A DNA stretch of 64,000 bases from assembly GCF_003352915.1 (NCBI RefSeq), contig NZ_CP022314.1:1697272-1761271 (forward strand), in the 5' to 3' direction. Every line of letters begins with the position of its first letter. Position 1 is the first letter of the stretch. Below the pieces are notes generated by a model. The model saw only the letters and a program-made list of their open reading frames with translations. It was not told where the DNA came from and searched no databases. The stretch comes from Arthrobacter sp. PM3 (lineage in GTDB: Bacteria; Actinomycetota; Actinomycetes; Actinomycetales; Micrococcaceae). This document shows positions 51,183 through 59,458 of the stretch, in pieces. A program made the position numbers and the translations under genes.

Positions 51183-53366
51183 TCAGCCGGCCGTGGCCGG
51201 GTTGAGCTTGAGCCTGCGCAACAGCTGGGCATTCAGGGCAACCACAATGGTCGACGCCGACATCATGATGGCGCCCGCGGCGGGGGAGAGCACGATCCCG
51301 GCGAAGGCGAGGACCCCGGCCGCCAGCGGCACGGAGATGACGTTGTAGCCCGTGGCCCACACGAGGTTCTGCCACATCTTCCGGTAACTCGCCCGCGACA
51401 GATCGAGCATCGACAGCACGGCCCGGGGGTCATTGCCGGCCAGGACCACCCCGGCGGATTCCACGGCCACGTCCGTGCCGCCGCCAATCGCGATCCCCAC
51501 CTCGGCCCGTGCCAGCGCGGGGGAGTCGTTGACGCCGTCGCCCACCATGGCCACTTTCAGCCTGCGGGCCTGCAGCTCCGCCACCTTCTTGTCCTTGTCC
51601 GCCGGGAGAACCTCTGCGAAGACTTCATCGATGCCGAGATCGGCGGCGACAGCGTCAGCGACCTGCCGGGCGTCGCCGGTGATCATGGCCACCTTGATGC
51701 CCCTGGCCTGGAGGGCCCGCACGGCCTGGCGGGACTCGGGCCGGACGGCATCCTCGAGACTGACGGCGCCCAGGACGGTGCCGCCGTCGACCACGTGAAG
51801 CACGGCGGCGCCGCGCTCCAGCCAGACCCCGGTGACGGCGGCGAGGGACTGCGGTTCCTGCAGCCCCAGCTCCCGGAGCAGGGCGGGGCCGCCGACATGG
51901 ACCGTCCGGCCGTCGACCGTGGCGCGGACGCCGCGGCCCGTCAGTGACATGAAGCCTGACGCTGTCGGGATGTCCAGCCCGCGGGCCCGGGCGGCGGCGA
52001 CGATCGAACGGGCCACCGGGTGCTCGCTGTCTGCCTCCACGGCGGCAGCCAGGGCCAGCACGGCGTCCCGGCCGGCGGCTGTGTTGTTGCCCGTGCTGTC
52101 GCCTGCGGCGGCCGCGGCGACGCCCTTGAGCTCCGGCTCGCCCCTGGTCAGGGTCCCGGTCTTGTCGAAGAGCACGACGTCGACAGTCCGCATGCGCTCC
52201 AGTGCCATCCGGTTCTTGATCAGGACGCCGGCCCGGGCCGCCCGCTCGGTGGAGATGGCGATGACCAGCGGGATGGCAAGGCCCAGTGCATGCGGGCAGG
52301 CGATCACGAGGACGGTCACGGTGCGGGTGACGGCGTCAGTGACGCTGCCCATCAGGGTCCAGAAGATGAAAGTGAGAACACCTGTGCCGGCGGCGAAGTA
52401 GAACAGGAACGCGGCGGCCCTGTCGGCAAGGGCCTGGGCCCGGGACGATGAAGCCTGCGCCTCGGCCACGAGACGCTGGATCCCGGCCAGGGCAGTGTCC
52501 TCGCCGATCGCCGAAACCAGGACCCGGACGGAGTTGTCCGTGGCGATGGTGCCTGCCACCACGGGATCGCCAAGGGTTCGCAGGACGGTCTTCGATTCGC
52601 CCGTGATCATCGATTCGTCGAATTCGGCCTGGCCGTCACTGACCGTGCCGTCCGCCGGCATCCGGCCGCCCGGGCGCACCAGGATTGTGTCGCCGGCGCG
52701 GAGCTCCGCGACACTGACCGTCTCCGTCCCGGCGCCGGTGACCCGCTCCGCCTCGTCGGGCAGCAGCGCCGCCAGCGCATCCAGCGCCCCCTGGGCCGAG
52801 CCGAGGGCGCGCATCTCGATCCAGTGGCCCAGCAGCATGATGGGCACCAGGAGCGCCAGCTCCCACCAGAAGTCGAGGTCGAAGCCGCCGAGACCCAGGG
52901 TGGTCACCCATGAGGCGACGAACGCGACGCTGATGGCCATGGCGATCAGCAGCATCATCCCCGGTTTGCGCGTCCGCAGTTCGTCGAGCCCGCCCTTGAG
53001 GAACGGCCGGCCGCCGTAAACAAAGATCGCAGTGCCAAGCACGGGCGGAATCCAGGCCGAGCCCGGGAAAGCCGGGGGCTCGTAGCCGAGCAGATCCGCG
53101 AACATGGGGCTGAAGAAGACCACCGGTACCGCCAAGGCAACGCTCACCCAGAACCTGTCCCTGAACATGGCGACGCTGTGCCCGGCGTGCTGGCCGTGGC
53201 TGTGCACCATGTGGTCGTCCGCGGCGGCGCCGGCCGCGGCGTGGCCCGCTACAGAGTGGTCCATAGCGGAGTGGCTTGTCGCTGCGGTGCCCGTGTCGGC
53301 GTGGCCGGCTGCGGTGTGCCCTGCGGTTCCCTGCCTGCTGTCCGGGGTGGTGTGACGGTGTTCCAT
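51183..53366 (-). CDS. copB: Copper-translocating P-type ATPase (CPH type)
   Basis: Exports copper (or silver) ions from the cytoplasm using ATP. The 727-residue protein has a His-rich N-terminus (about 1-66, with HSHGQHAGHS) instead of CxxC domains, the actuator motif MITGESKT, the metal-transport motif VIACPHALGLAIP (CPH, near residue 355), phosphorylation site DKTGTLTRGE (near 399) and MVGDGVNDSPALA (near 607). CPH and His-rich ends mark the CopB (P1B-3) branch. A CsoR-like palindrome occupies its promoter, just downstream of the multicopper oxidase gene. Confidence 0.93.
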   Translation of the reverse strand: MEHRHTTPDSRQGTAGHTAAGHADTGTAATSHSAMDHSVAGHAAAGAAADDHMVHSHGQHAGHSVAMFRDRFWVSVALAVPVVFFSPMFADLLGYEPPAFPGSAWIPPVLGTAIFVYGGRPFLKGGLDELRTRKPGMMLLIAMAISVAFVASWVTTLGLGGFDLDFWWELALLVPIMLLGHWIEMRALGSAQGALDALAALLPDEAERVTGAGTETVSVAELRAGDTILVRPGGRMPADGTVSDGQAEFDESMITGESKTVLRTLGDPVVAGTIATDNSVRVLVSAIGEDTALAGIQRLVAEAQASSSRAQALADRAAAFLFYFAAGTGVLTFIFWTLMGSVTDAVTRTVTVLVIACPHALGLAIPLVIAISTERAARAGVLIKNRMALERMRTVDVVLFDKTGTLTRGEPELKGVAAAAAGDSTGNNTAAGRDAVLALAAAVEADSEHPVARSIVAAARARGLDIPTASGFMSLTGRGVRATVDGRTVHVGGPALLRELGLQEPQSLAAVTGVWLERGAAVLHVVDGGTVLGAVSLEDAVRPESRQAVRALQARGIKVAMITGDARQVADAVAADLGIDEVFAEVLPADKDKKVAELQARRLKVAMVGDGVNDSPALARAEVGIAIGGGTDVAVESAGVVLAGNDPRAVLSMLDLSRASYRKMWQNLVWATGYNVISVPLAAGVLAFAGIVLSPAAGAIMMSASTIVVALNAQLLRRLKLNPATAG

Positions 53367-53410
53367 GGTGCGTGCTCCTGACGGAAGTCCAGTCGTCTTC
53401 GAACGCTCCC

Positions 53411-53439
53411 AACATACCCCCGGGGGGTATGTTCCGCAA
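53411..53439 (-). promoter_or_regulatory. CsoR-type operator in the copB promoter
   Basis: The 23-bp palindrome at 53411-53433 (arms AACATACCCCC and GGGGGTATGTT, one central G) fits copper-sensing CsoR sites. Read on the minus strand, TTGCGG (53439-53434), a 17-nt spacer and TATGTT (53416-53411) make a promoter whose spacer is the operator, suiting repression. csoR itself is not in the window. Confidence 0.75.
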
Positions 53440-53447
53440 GGGTTTGC

Positions 53448-54926
53448 TCAGCGGACCTCGATCACGCCCATCATCCCCAGGTCCTCATGGTCGAGGATGT
53501 GGCAGTGGTACGCGGACCGGCCGGCGAAGTCCTTGAAGGCGATCCTGACCGTCACCTGTCCATTCGCCGGCACGTTGACCACGTCCTGCCACGTGGGGAC
53601 GGCGGGGGCTGCGCCATTGGCCGAGATGAGCTGCATCGGCCACACATGCAGGTGAAACGGATGGTCCATGGGGCTGGTGTTGACCACCGTCCATTCCTCC
53701 ACGCTGCCTGCCGCCACCCTGGTGTCGGTCCTGGCCGCGTCGAATTCCCTGCCGTTGATCGTAAAGGCCATCATGCCGGAGCCGCCTCCGCCCATGCTCC
53801 CGGCGCCCATGCCTGCCGCGAGCAGGAACCGCCGGTGCGCGGCGACGGGAAGCTCCCTCAGGTCCGCGGCCGCCGGCCGGGGCGGCAAGCCGGCGGGGGC
53901 GGCGGCCGGTTCGCCCGCCACTTGGAGCGTTGCCAGTGCGACTCCCTGGGACTGGTCCGGCGTGTCGCGGCCCGCAGGGCCCCGGCCCATCATTCCGGGC
54001 ATGCTGCCACGGTCATAGTAGGCGGCCCGCAGCACCGATCCGCCGGCCGCCGCCGTCACCAGGAGGTCCGCCCGGTTTCCGGGCGCCAGGAGCACCTCGG
54101 TGACGGGTTCCGGCGGCTGGAAACGCCCGGAGTCCAGGCCGAGCAGCTGCAGGTCCTGTCCGGCCAGCTGCAGCAGGAGGTAGCGGGACACGCAGGCATT
54201 GACCAGCCGCCACCTTTCCCGCTGCCCGGGCAGCGCGCTGATCAGGGGGTTGCTTTGGCCGTTGACGAGCACCAGGCCGCCTTCCCTGCCGGCCATGCGC
54301 TCTGCCTGCGGGACGCGGCGGACGTTTCCCGCGGCGTCCAGGTCCGTGTCGGAGACCACCAGCACGCGGTCCATGGCGGCCGGAACAGGCTCGTTGTCCT
54401 CGACAATGATGGCCCCGAAGAGGCCGCCGAAGACCTGCCCCGCGACCATGCCGTGGTGGTGCGGGTGGTACCAGTAGACGCCGGCCGGGTGGTCAGCGGG
54501 CAGGCGGTATTCGTAGTCGAAACTGCCGCCCGGGGCGACCGTCACGAACACGTTGTCGCCGTTTCCCTGCGGGGACACATGGAGCCCGTGCAGGTGAAGG
54601 TTGGTGGGCTCGGCCAGCCGGTTCAGCAGCCGGATGCGGAGCAGGTCCCCGGCGCGCAGCCGCAGTGTGGGGCCGGGACTGGTCCCGTTGTAACCAAGAG
54701 CTGTGGCCTGGCGGCCGCCCAGCTCCAAGGTGGCCGGGGCTGCCTCCAACTCGAGCGCCAAGGTTCCGCCGGCGCTGCTCCGCTCCGCCGGATGCGTCAA
54801 AGCGGCCCCGGCAACCGGCGCCCTTTGGGACGTCAGTGTCCAGGCGAGTCCCGCCGCTCCCACGGCCGTGGCGGCCACGCCAACCCCGCCCATCAACAGG
54901 GCATTGCGGCGGCTCAGGGGTTGCAC
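53448..54926 (-). CDS. Tat-exported multicopper oxidase
   Basis: A 492-residue cupredoxin enzyme, likely oxidising Cu(I) and other substrates outside the membrane. The leader LSRRNALLMGGVGVAATAVG is a twin-arginine type signal. Copper ligands are in LHLHGLHVSP, YWYHPHHHGMVAGQ, DHPFHLHVWPMQ and YHCHILDHEDLGMMG. Met/Gly-rich segments (GSMPGMMGRG, GMGAGSMGGGGSGMM) probably bind extra copper, as in CueO. The GTG at 54926 overlaps the stop of the upstream small gene (TAGTG), so translation is coupled. Confidence 0.93.
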   Translation of the reverse strand: MQPLSRRNALLMGGVGVAATAVGAAGLAWTLTSQRAPVAGAALTHPAERSSAGGTLALELEAAPATLELGGRQATALGYNGTSPGPTLRLRAGDLLRIRLLNRLAEPTNLHLHGLHVSPQGNGDNVFVTVAPGGSFDYEYRLPADHPAGVYWYHPHHHGMVAGQVFGGLFGAIIVEDNEPVPAAMDRVLVVSDTDLDAAGNVRRVPQAERMAGREGGLVLVNGQSNPLISALPGQRERWRLVNACVSRYLLLQLAGQDLQLLGLDSGRFQPPEPVTEVLLAPGNRADLLVTAAAGGSVLRAAYYDRGSMPGMMGRGPAGRDTPDQSQGVALATLQVAGEPAAAPAGLPPRPAAADLRELPVAAHRRFLLAAGMGAGSMGGGGSGMMAFTINGREFDAARTDTRVAAGSVEEWTVVNTSPMDHPFHLHVWPMQLISANGAAPAVPTWQDVVNVPANGQVTVRIAFKDFAGRSAYHCHILDHEDLGMMGVIEVR

Positions 54927-55261
54927 TAGGGCTCCTCGCCCAGCACTTTCAGGCTCTCGCGGTACTGCTCAACGGACACCTCGCCGCGCGCAAAGCGTTC
55001 GTCAAGGATCAGGCGGGCCTGGGACCGTCCCTGGGCAGGGGGAACAGGGGGAGTGCCGGGAGGCGGGGCGGCCTGCCCGGGTGGAGGGAACTGTCCGGCG
55101 GTGTGCGGGGGCGGCGGGGGCAGCCCCGGTCCGGGGCTGCCGTGGCTAATGCCGCCGGTCAGGAGCCGGATGGCCAGGATGACCAGGACCGCGATGCCGG
55201 CCAGCAGAAACACGCCCCAAAGCCACATCCAGCCCATTTCAAAGCCATAACCCCACATCAT
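54926..55261 (-). CDS. SHOCT-domain small membrane protein
   Basis: A 111-residue protein: a Met/Trp-rich start (MMWGYGFEMGWMWLWGV), a transmembrane helix about residues 13-35 (VFLLAGIAVLVILAIRLL), a Pro/Gly-rich linker (about 42-75) and a C-terminal SHOCT motif (ARLILDERFARGEVSVEQYRESLKVL). SHOCT proteins of this kind are common in copper and multicopper oxidase loci; the function is unknown. Met-rich N-termini could bind copper. The ATG at 55261 follows GGAGGGG by 7 nt. It heads the operon with the multicopper oxidase. Confidence 0.85.
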   Translation of the reverse strand: MMWGYGFEMGWMWLWGVFLLAGIAVLVILAIRLLTGGISHGSPGPGLPPPPPHTAGQFPPPGQAAPPPGTPPVPPAQGRSQARLILDERFARGEVSVEQYRESLKVLGEEP

Positions 55262-55336
55262 GATGGATCCCCTCCGCACGGCCTACAACCTCATCGTGCG
55301 CCCGCCGGAAGTGCCGTGCAAGGGTCCTATGGGGCC

Positions 55337-56710
55337 TCAGCTGATCAGCAGCCCCAGCGCCTCGGCCAGGTGGCCGACCTCCCGGACCCTGAACCCCGCC
55401 GGCACCGGTCCGGGCCCGTTGAGGGTGGCCGGTACCACGGCATGGGTGAAACCGAGCCGGTGCGCCTCCTGGATGCGCTGGTTGATGCCGGGCACAGGAC
55501 GCACTTCGCCGGCCAGGCCAACCTCGCCGAACGCGATCAGACGTTCGGGAAGCGGCTTCCTGGCCTTCGCGGAGGCCACCGCCAAGGCCACGGCGAGGTC
55601 CGTCGCGGGCTCGCTGAGCTTGACCCCGCCGACGGTTGCCACGTACGAGTCGTCCTTGCTCAGCAGGCAGCCGGCCCGCTGCTGCAGGACGGCCAGCAGC
55701 ATCGCCACCCGCGAGCTGTCCAGTCCGCTGGTGGCGCGGCGCGGCTGCGAGCTGGCGCTTTCGGCCAGCAGCGACTGGACCTCGGCCAGCAGCGGCCGGC
55801 GTCCCTCCAGCGTGACGGTGATGCACGTTCCGGAGACCGGTTCCTTGGTCCGGGAGACGAACAGGCCGCTCGGATCGGCCAGGCCCTCGATGCCGTCCTC
55901 GTTCAGATCGAAGCAGCCGACGTCGTCGGTGGGGCCGTACCGGTTCTTCACGGCGCGCAGCAGCCGCAGCCTGGAGTGCCGTTCGCCCTCGAACTGGCAG
56001 ACAACATCCACGAGGTGTTCCAGGAGCCGGGGCCCGGCGATGGAGCCGTCCTTGGTCACGTGCCCCACCAGCAGCGTGGTCATGTTGCGGCGCTTGGCCG
56101 CGGCTATCAGCGACGCCGCGACCTCGCGCACCTGGGACACACCGCCGGCGCTGCCCTCGACGTCGGCGCTGCTCAGGGTCTGGACCGAGTCCACCACCAG
56201 CAGCCGCGGTTCGAGCTTCTCCACCTGCCCCAGGGCCTGGCCGAGGTCCGTTTCCGCCGAAAGGTACAAAGATTCGGCCACGGCGTCGATCCGGTCCGCC
56301 CGCAGCTTGACCTGCGCGGCGGATTCCTCGCCGGTGATGTAGAGGACGTCCTGGGCGGTCCGGGCAAACTTCGCCGCGACGTCCAGCAGCAGGGTGGACT
56401 TGCCCACACCGGGTTCGCCCGCGAGGAGGATCACGGCGCCGGGCACCAGGCCGCCGCCGAGGACCCGGTCGAGTTCGTCCACGCCGGTGGGCAGGAACGC
56501 CGCCGTGGTGGCGTCGACGTCGGCGATCCGGCGGGCGGGTTCCAGGACCGTCGTGGCCGCCGTCGTCCGGGCGACGGCGTTGCCGGTTTCCTCGACGCTG
56601 CCCCACGCCTGGCACTCACCGCAGCGGCCCACCCACTTGACCGTCGTCCAGCCGCATTCGGCGCATTTATAGCCGGGAGCTTTGGGCGCCCGGGAAGTCT
56701 TTGTAGCCAT
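55337..56710 (-). CDS. radA: DNA repair protein RadA
   Basis: RecA-like motor that helps strand exchange and branch migration. The 457-residue protein begins with a zinc finger (CAECGWTTVKWVGRCGEC), then Walker A GEPGVGKST, the RadA-specific motif KNRYGPTDDVG (KNRFG type), and a C-terminal Lon-like domain (LSEPATDLAVALAVASAKARKPL). Length is standard. It is usually next to disA, but here stands alone beside a FUSC gene. Confidence 0.95.
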   Translation of the reverse strand: MATKTSRAPKAPGYKCAECGWTTVKWVGRCGECQAWGSVEETGNAVARTTAATTVLEPARRIADVDATTAAFLPTGVDELDRVLGGGLVPGAVILLAGEPGVGKSTLLLDVAAKFARTAQDVLYITGEESAAQVKLRADRIDAVAESLYLSAETDLGQALGQVEKLEPRLLVVDSVQTLSSADVEGSAGGVSQVREVAASLIAAAKRRNMTTLLVGHVTKDGSIAGPRLLEHLVDVVCQFEGERHSRLRLLRAVKNRYGPTDDVGCFDLNEDGIEGLADPSGLFVSRTKEPVSGTCITVTLEGRRPLLAEVQSLLAESASSQPRRATSGLDSSRVAMLLAVLQQRAGCLLSKDDSYVATVGGVKLSEPATDLAVALAVASAKARKPLPERLIAFGEVGLAGEVRPVPGINQRIQEAHRLGFTHAVVPATLNGPGPVPAGFRVREVGHLAEALGLLIS

Positions 56711-56722
56711 TGGTCAACCCTA
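56711..56722 (-). promoter_or_regulatory. Putative leaderless promoter of radA
   Basis: TAGGGT (56722-56717, minus strand) ends 6 nt before the ATG at 56710, with no ribosome site between. Confidence 0.5.
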
Positions 56723-56766
56723 TCGGCGGCCTGCGACAATCACGGCGCCGCAGGGGAGGGGCGGGA

Positions 56767-57894
56767 CTAGAGCGGGGGCAGGATGTCCCGGGCTTCCTTG
56801 GAATCCACGCCTGCGGCCTCCAGGAGGTCCACCATGAGCGGCCGGAAAAGCATGACCACCGTTTCGCCTTCGAGCAACCGGACTTCCAGGATCCGCGGAT
56901 GAAGGCGGCCGGCGATCTCCCGCAGCTCGGACCGGGCCGTCCGCAGGTGGGCGCGGCGGGCGCCGTCGTGCACCTCCGCGAGGCCCAGGGACAGTTCCTC
57001 GACGGCGGCGGCAGTTTCCTGCAGGACGTCGGCGATGTTCTGGGTGGCCTCGTCGGAAAGCGCCGCGTGGTTGATGGCGCTGGTCAGGCGGCGGGCAAAG
57101 ACCCTGCTGTTGCGCAGTGCGAGGTCGATATAGTCCAGGGACTGTTCCATCTGGTCCAGTTCGTCCCGGTGCCGCCGGTACGCCGGGGCAAGGGTCGCCA
57201 CTTCGCCGGAGGCCCGCAGGGACTGCCGCATGGCGTCGACGAGGGGCTGGCAGTTCCGCCCGCGGATGAGGGCGTGCCAGGCCTGGGTGGAGTCGCTGTA
57301 GCTCAGCGCCGACGCGCATTCCCGGAGCACTTCGGCGAGTTCGTGCAGGAGCTTCTTGACGTCGTCGCGCGGCTCACGCCGGGGGTCTTTGGGCACCAGG
57401 ATGGTCATCAGCAGGGCGAACACCCCGCCCACCACGGCGTCGATGCTGCGGGTGAACGGACCGCCGGGCGGCACCGGCAGGAGCACCACAAGTACCGACT
57501 GCAGGCCCAGTTGAGTGGTGAAGATTGTCCCGCTGTCCAGGAACCGGGCCAAGAGGATGGAAAAGAACAACACGATGGCCGCCTGCCAGATTCCGGAGCC
57601 AAGCCAGTGCAGCAGCAGGTCTCCGACCACGATCCCGAGCGTGCAGCCCAGGCCCACCTCGATCACGCGGCGCAGCCGGGGCTCCCGGGAAAAGCCGAGG
57701 GCGATCAGGGAGGACGTGGCCGCGAACAGCGGGCCGCTGTGGCCCAGGACGTATTCGGCGAACGCGTAGGCGCCGACGGCGCAGGCGGTCATCTGGACAG
57801 CGGGGACCAGGGAGTTCCGGCTGCGGACCATCCCCGTGCGGACCCGGCCGCGCAGGAATCGTGCGCTTGCGGAGAGTCCAGTCTCGGAGGCCAT
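56767..57894 (-). CDS. FUSC/aromatic-acid exporter-like membrane protein
   Basis: A 374-residue protein with about six transmembrane helices in the first 175 residues (VQMTACAVGAYAFAEYVLG, SGPLFAATSSLIALGFS, VIEVGLGCTLGIVVGDLLL, AAIVLFFSILLARFL, VLVVLLPVPPG and AVVGGVFALLMTILV) and a long helical cytoplasmic part. It resembles FUSC and ArAE family proteins, some of which export aromatic acids; the substrate is unknown. The ATG at 57894 is chosen over an upstream start because the extension is not hydrophobic or conserved-looking. Confidence 0.8.
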   Translation of the reverse strand: MASETGLSASARFLRGRVRTGMVRSRNSLVPAVQMTACAVGAYAFAEYVLGHSGPLFAATSSLIALGFSREPRLRRVIEVGLGCTLGIVVGDLLLHWLGSGIWQAAIVLFFSILLARFLDSGTIFTTQLGLQSVLVVLLPVPPGGPFTRSIDAVVGGVFALLMTILVPKDPRREPRDDVKKLLHELAEVLRECASALSYSDSTQAWHALIRGRNCQPLVDAMRQSLRASGEVATLAPAYRRHRDELDQMEQSLDYIDLALRNSRVFARRLTSAINHAALSDEATQNIADVLQETAAAVEELSLGLAEVHDGARRAHLRTARSELREIAGRLHPRILEVRLLEGETVVMLFRPLMVDLLEAAGVDSKEARDILPPL

Positions 57895-57907
57895 GCCCAC
57901 CAGTCTA
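57895..57907 (-). promoter_or_regulatory. Putative leaderless promoter of the FUSC gene
   Basis: TAGACT (57907-57902, minus strand) ends 7 nt before the ATG at 57894; GGTGGG in between could alternatively act as a ribosome site. Confidence 0.4.
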
Positions 57908-58006
57908 TTTGCCGCGGAGGGGCGCCGGGTCACGGCGTGAGCGATACGACTGTGACGCACGGAACACAATGGCTTCCCGGCAGATGTAAGCCAATAGTCC
58001 GGCGTC

Positions 58007-58046
58007 GTTAACCGGCCGTTCACTTTGGACAGCAATTCTCTTCACC
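58007..58046 (+). promoter_or_regulatory. PHO box upstream of pstS
   Basis: GTTAACC (58007-58013), GTTCACT (58018-58024) and CTTCACC (58040-58046) lie on an 11-nt phase (58007, 58018, 58040), as in PhoP-type direct-repeat operators with a GTTCACC consensus. TACCTT at 58056 may be the -10. The gene encoding PhoP is not in the window. Confidence 0.6.
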
Positions 58047-58141
58047 TGGGGCACTTACCTTCGGTAAAGGTACAAACCGTACGCATCCCTGCCCGGCCTT
58101 CTCCGGCCCGGCACGCAAAGCCCTGGAAGGGGTACATCTAA

Positions 58142-59263
58142 GTGAAGGCACTCCGCTTCGGCCGCAACGCGGCTATCGCTGTTATCGCCGCCGGCGCACT
58201 CGCGCTGACCGCTTGCGGTTCGGACAACGCAACCAACACGGCACAGTCCGCCGCGCCGACCGCCTCGGGCCCCGCAGTCACCGGCACCCTGACCGGCATC
58301 GGTTCTTCCGCCCAGGGCGCTGCCATGGATGTCTGGAAGACCAACTTCGCTTCCGCTAACCCGGGTGCAAACGTGCAGTACTCCCCGGACGGCTCCGGCG
58401 CCGGGCGCAAGGCCATCCTCGACGGCTCGGCCCAGTTCGCCGGTTCCGACGCCTACCTCAAGGACGAAGAGCTCGCCAGCTCCAAGGACAAGTGTGGCCC
58501 CGACGGTGCCATCGACATCCCGGTCTACATTTCCCCGATCGCCGTGGCGTTCAACCTGCCCGGCATTACGGACCTGAAGCTGGACGCGGCTACCGTTGCC
58601 AAGATCTTCCGCGGCCAGGTCGCCAAGTGGAACGACCCGGCGATCGCCGCCCTGAACCCGGGCGTCCAGCTGCCGGACCTCAAGGTGACCCCGGTCAACC
58701 GCTCGGATGACTCCGGCACCACCACCAACTTCACCGACTACCTGGCCGCCGTTGCCCCCGAGGTCTGGACTGACAAGGCTGCCGGCGTCTGGCCCGCCAG
58801 CCTGCAGGGCGAGAACGCCAAGGGCACCTCCGGCGTCGTCAAGACCGTCACCGACACCCCGGGCGCCGTGACCTACGCCGATGACTCCGCCGTCAGCGGC
58901 AAGCTCGGTACCGCGCAGATCAAGGTCGGCGACGCCTTCACGAAGATCTCCGCCGACGCCGCTGCCAAGGCCGTCGACGCCAGCAAGCCGGTCGAGGGAC
59001 GCAGCGCCAACGACCTCGCCATCAAGATCGACCGCACCACCACGGCCGCCGGCGCCTACCCGATCGTCCTGGTGTCCTACCACATCGTCTGCACCAGCTA
59101 TGACACCAAGGCCACCGCTGACCTGGTCAAGGCGTTCGTGAGCTACGCGGCTTCCGACGCCGGCCAGAAGGCCGCCGCCGAGTCCGCCAAGTCTGCACCG
59201 CTGCCGGCAGCCCTGCAGGACAAGGTCAAGACCGCGCTCGAGTCCGTCAAGGGCAAGGCCTAG
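58142..59263 (+). CDS. pstS: Phosphate ABC transporter substrate-binding lipoprotein
   Basis: Captures phosphate outside the membrane and delivers it to PstCA. The 373-residue protein has a lipoprotein leader ending in the lipobox LTAC (about residue 25), then a Ser/Thr-rich linker. Binding residues are in GIGSSAQGAAMDVW, DGSGAGRKAILDGSAQFAGSD and NRSDDSGTTTNFTDYL. The GTG at 58142 follows GAAGGGG. It heads pstSCAB, and the long gap to pstC contains two hairpins. Confidence 0.95.
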   Translation: MKALRFGRNAAIAVIAAGALALTACGSDNATNTAQSAAPTASGPAVTGTLTGIGSSAQGAAMDVWKTNFASANPGANVQYSPDGSGAGRKAILDGSAQFAGSDAYLKDEELASSKDKCGPDGAIDIPVYISPIAVAFNLPGITDLKLDAATVAKIFRGQVAKWNDPAIAALNPGVQLPDLKVTPVNRSDDSGTTTNFTDYLAAVAPEVWTDKAAGVWPASLQGENAKGTSGVVKTVTDTPGAVTYADDSAVSGKLGTAQIKVGDAFTKISADAAAKAVDASKPVEGRSANDLAIKIDRTTTAAGAYPIVLVSYHIVCTSYDTKATADLVKAFVSYAASDAGQKAAAESAKSAPLPAALQDKVKTALESVKGKA

Positions 59264-59310
59264 GGATTACGTTGCGCTGCAAGGCATAGTGGAAACACCA
59301 GCCTGACGAA

Positions 59311-59363
59311 GGTTCCCTGTTCCGGAACGACCGCCACCGGCGGCCGCCACGGGGCAGGGAACC
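59311..59363 (+). terminator. First hairpin between pstS and pstC
   Basis: GGTTCCCTG (59311-59319) pairs with CAGGGAACC (59355-59363), with a further GC-rich stem possible inside. It begins 48 nt after the pstS stop. It could limit read-through or protect the pstS mRNA 3' end. Confidence 0.55.
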
Positions 59364-59395
59364 GACGCGTTTGTTCCAAACATCAAGATTTACCG

Positions 59396-59426
59396 GGGGC
59401 CGGCGGCGCAGGCCGCCGCCGGCCCC
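59396..59426 (+). terminator. Second, strong hairpin before pstC
   Basis: A perfect 12-bp stem of G and C (59396-59407 with 59415-59426) with a 7-nt loop ends 32 nt before the pstC GTG. No U-tract follows, so attenuation or mRNA stabilisation fit as well as termination. Confidence 0.6.
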
Positions 59427-59458
59427 GCGGATCTATACCCCAACTGAAGGACCGTGAA

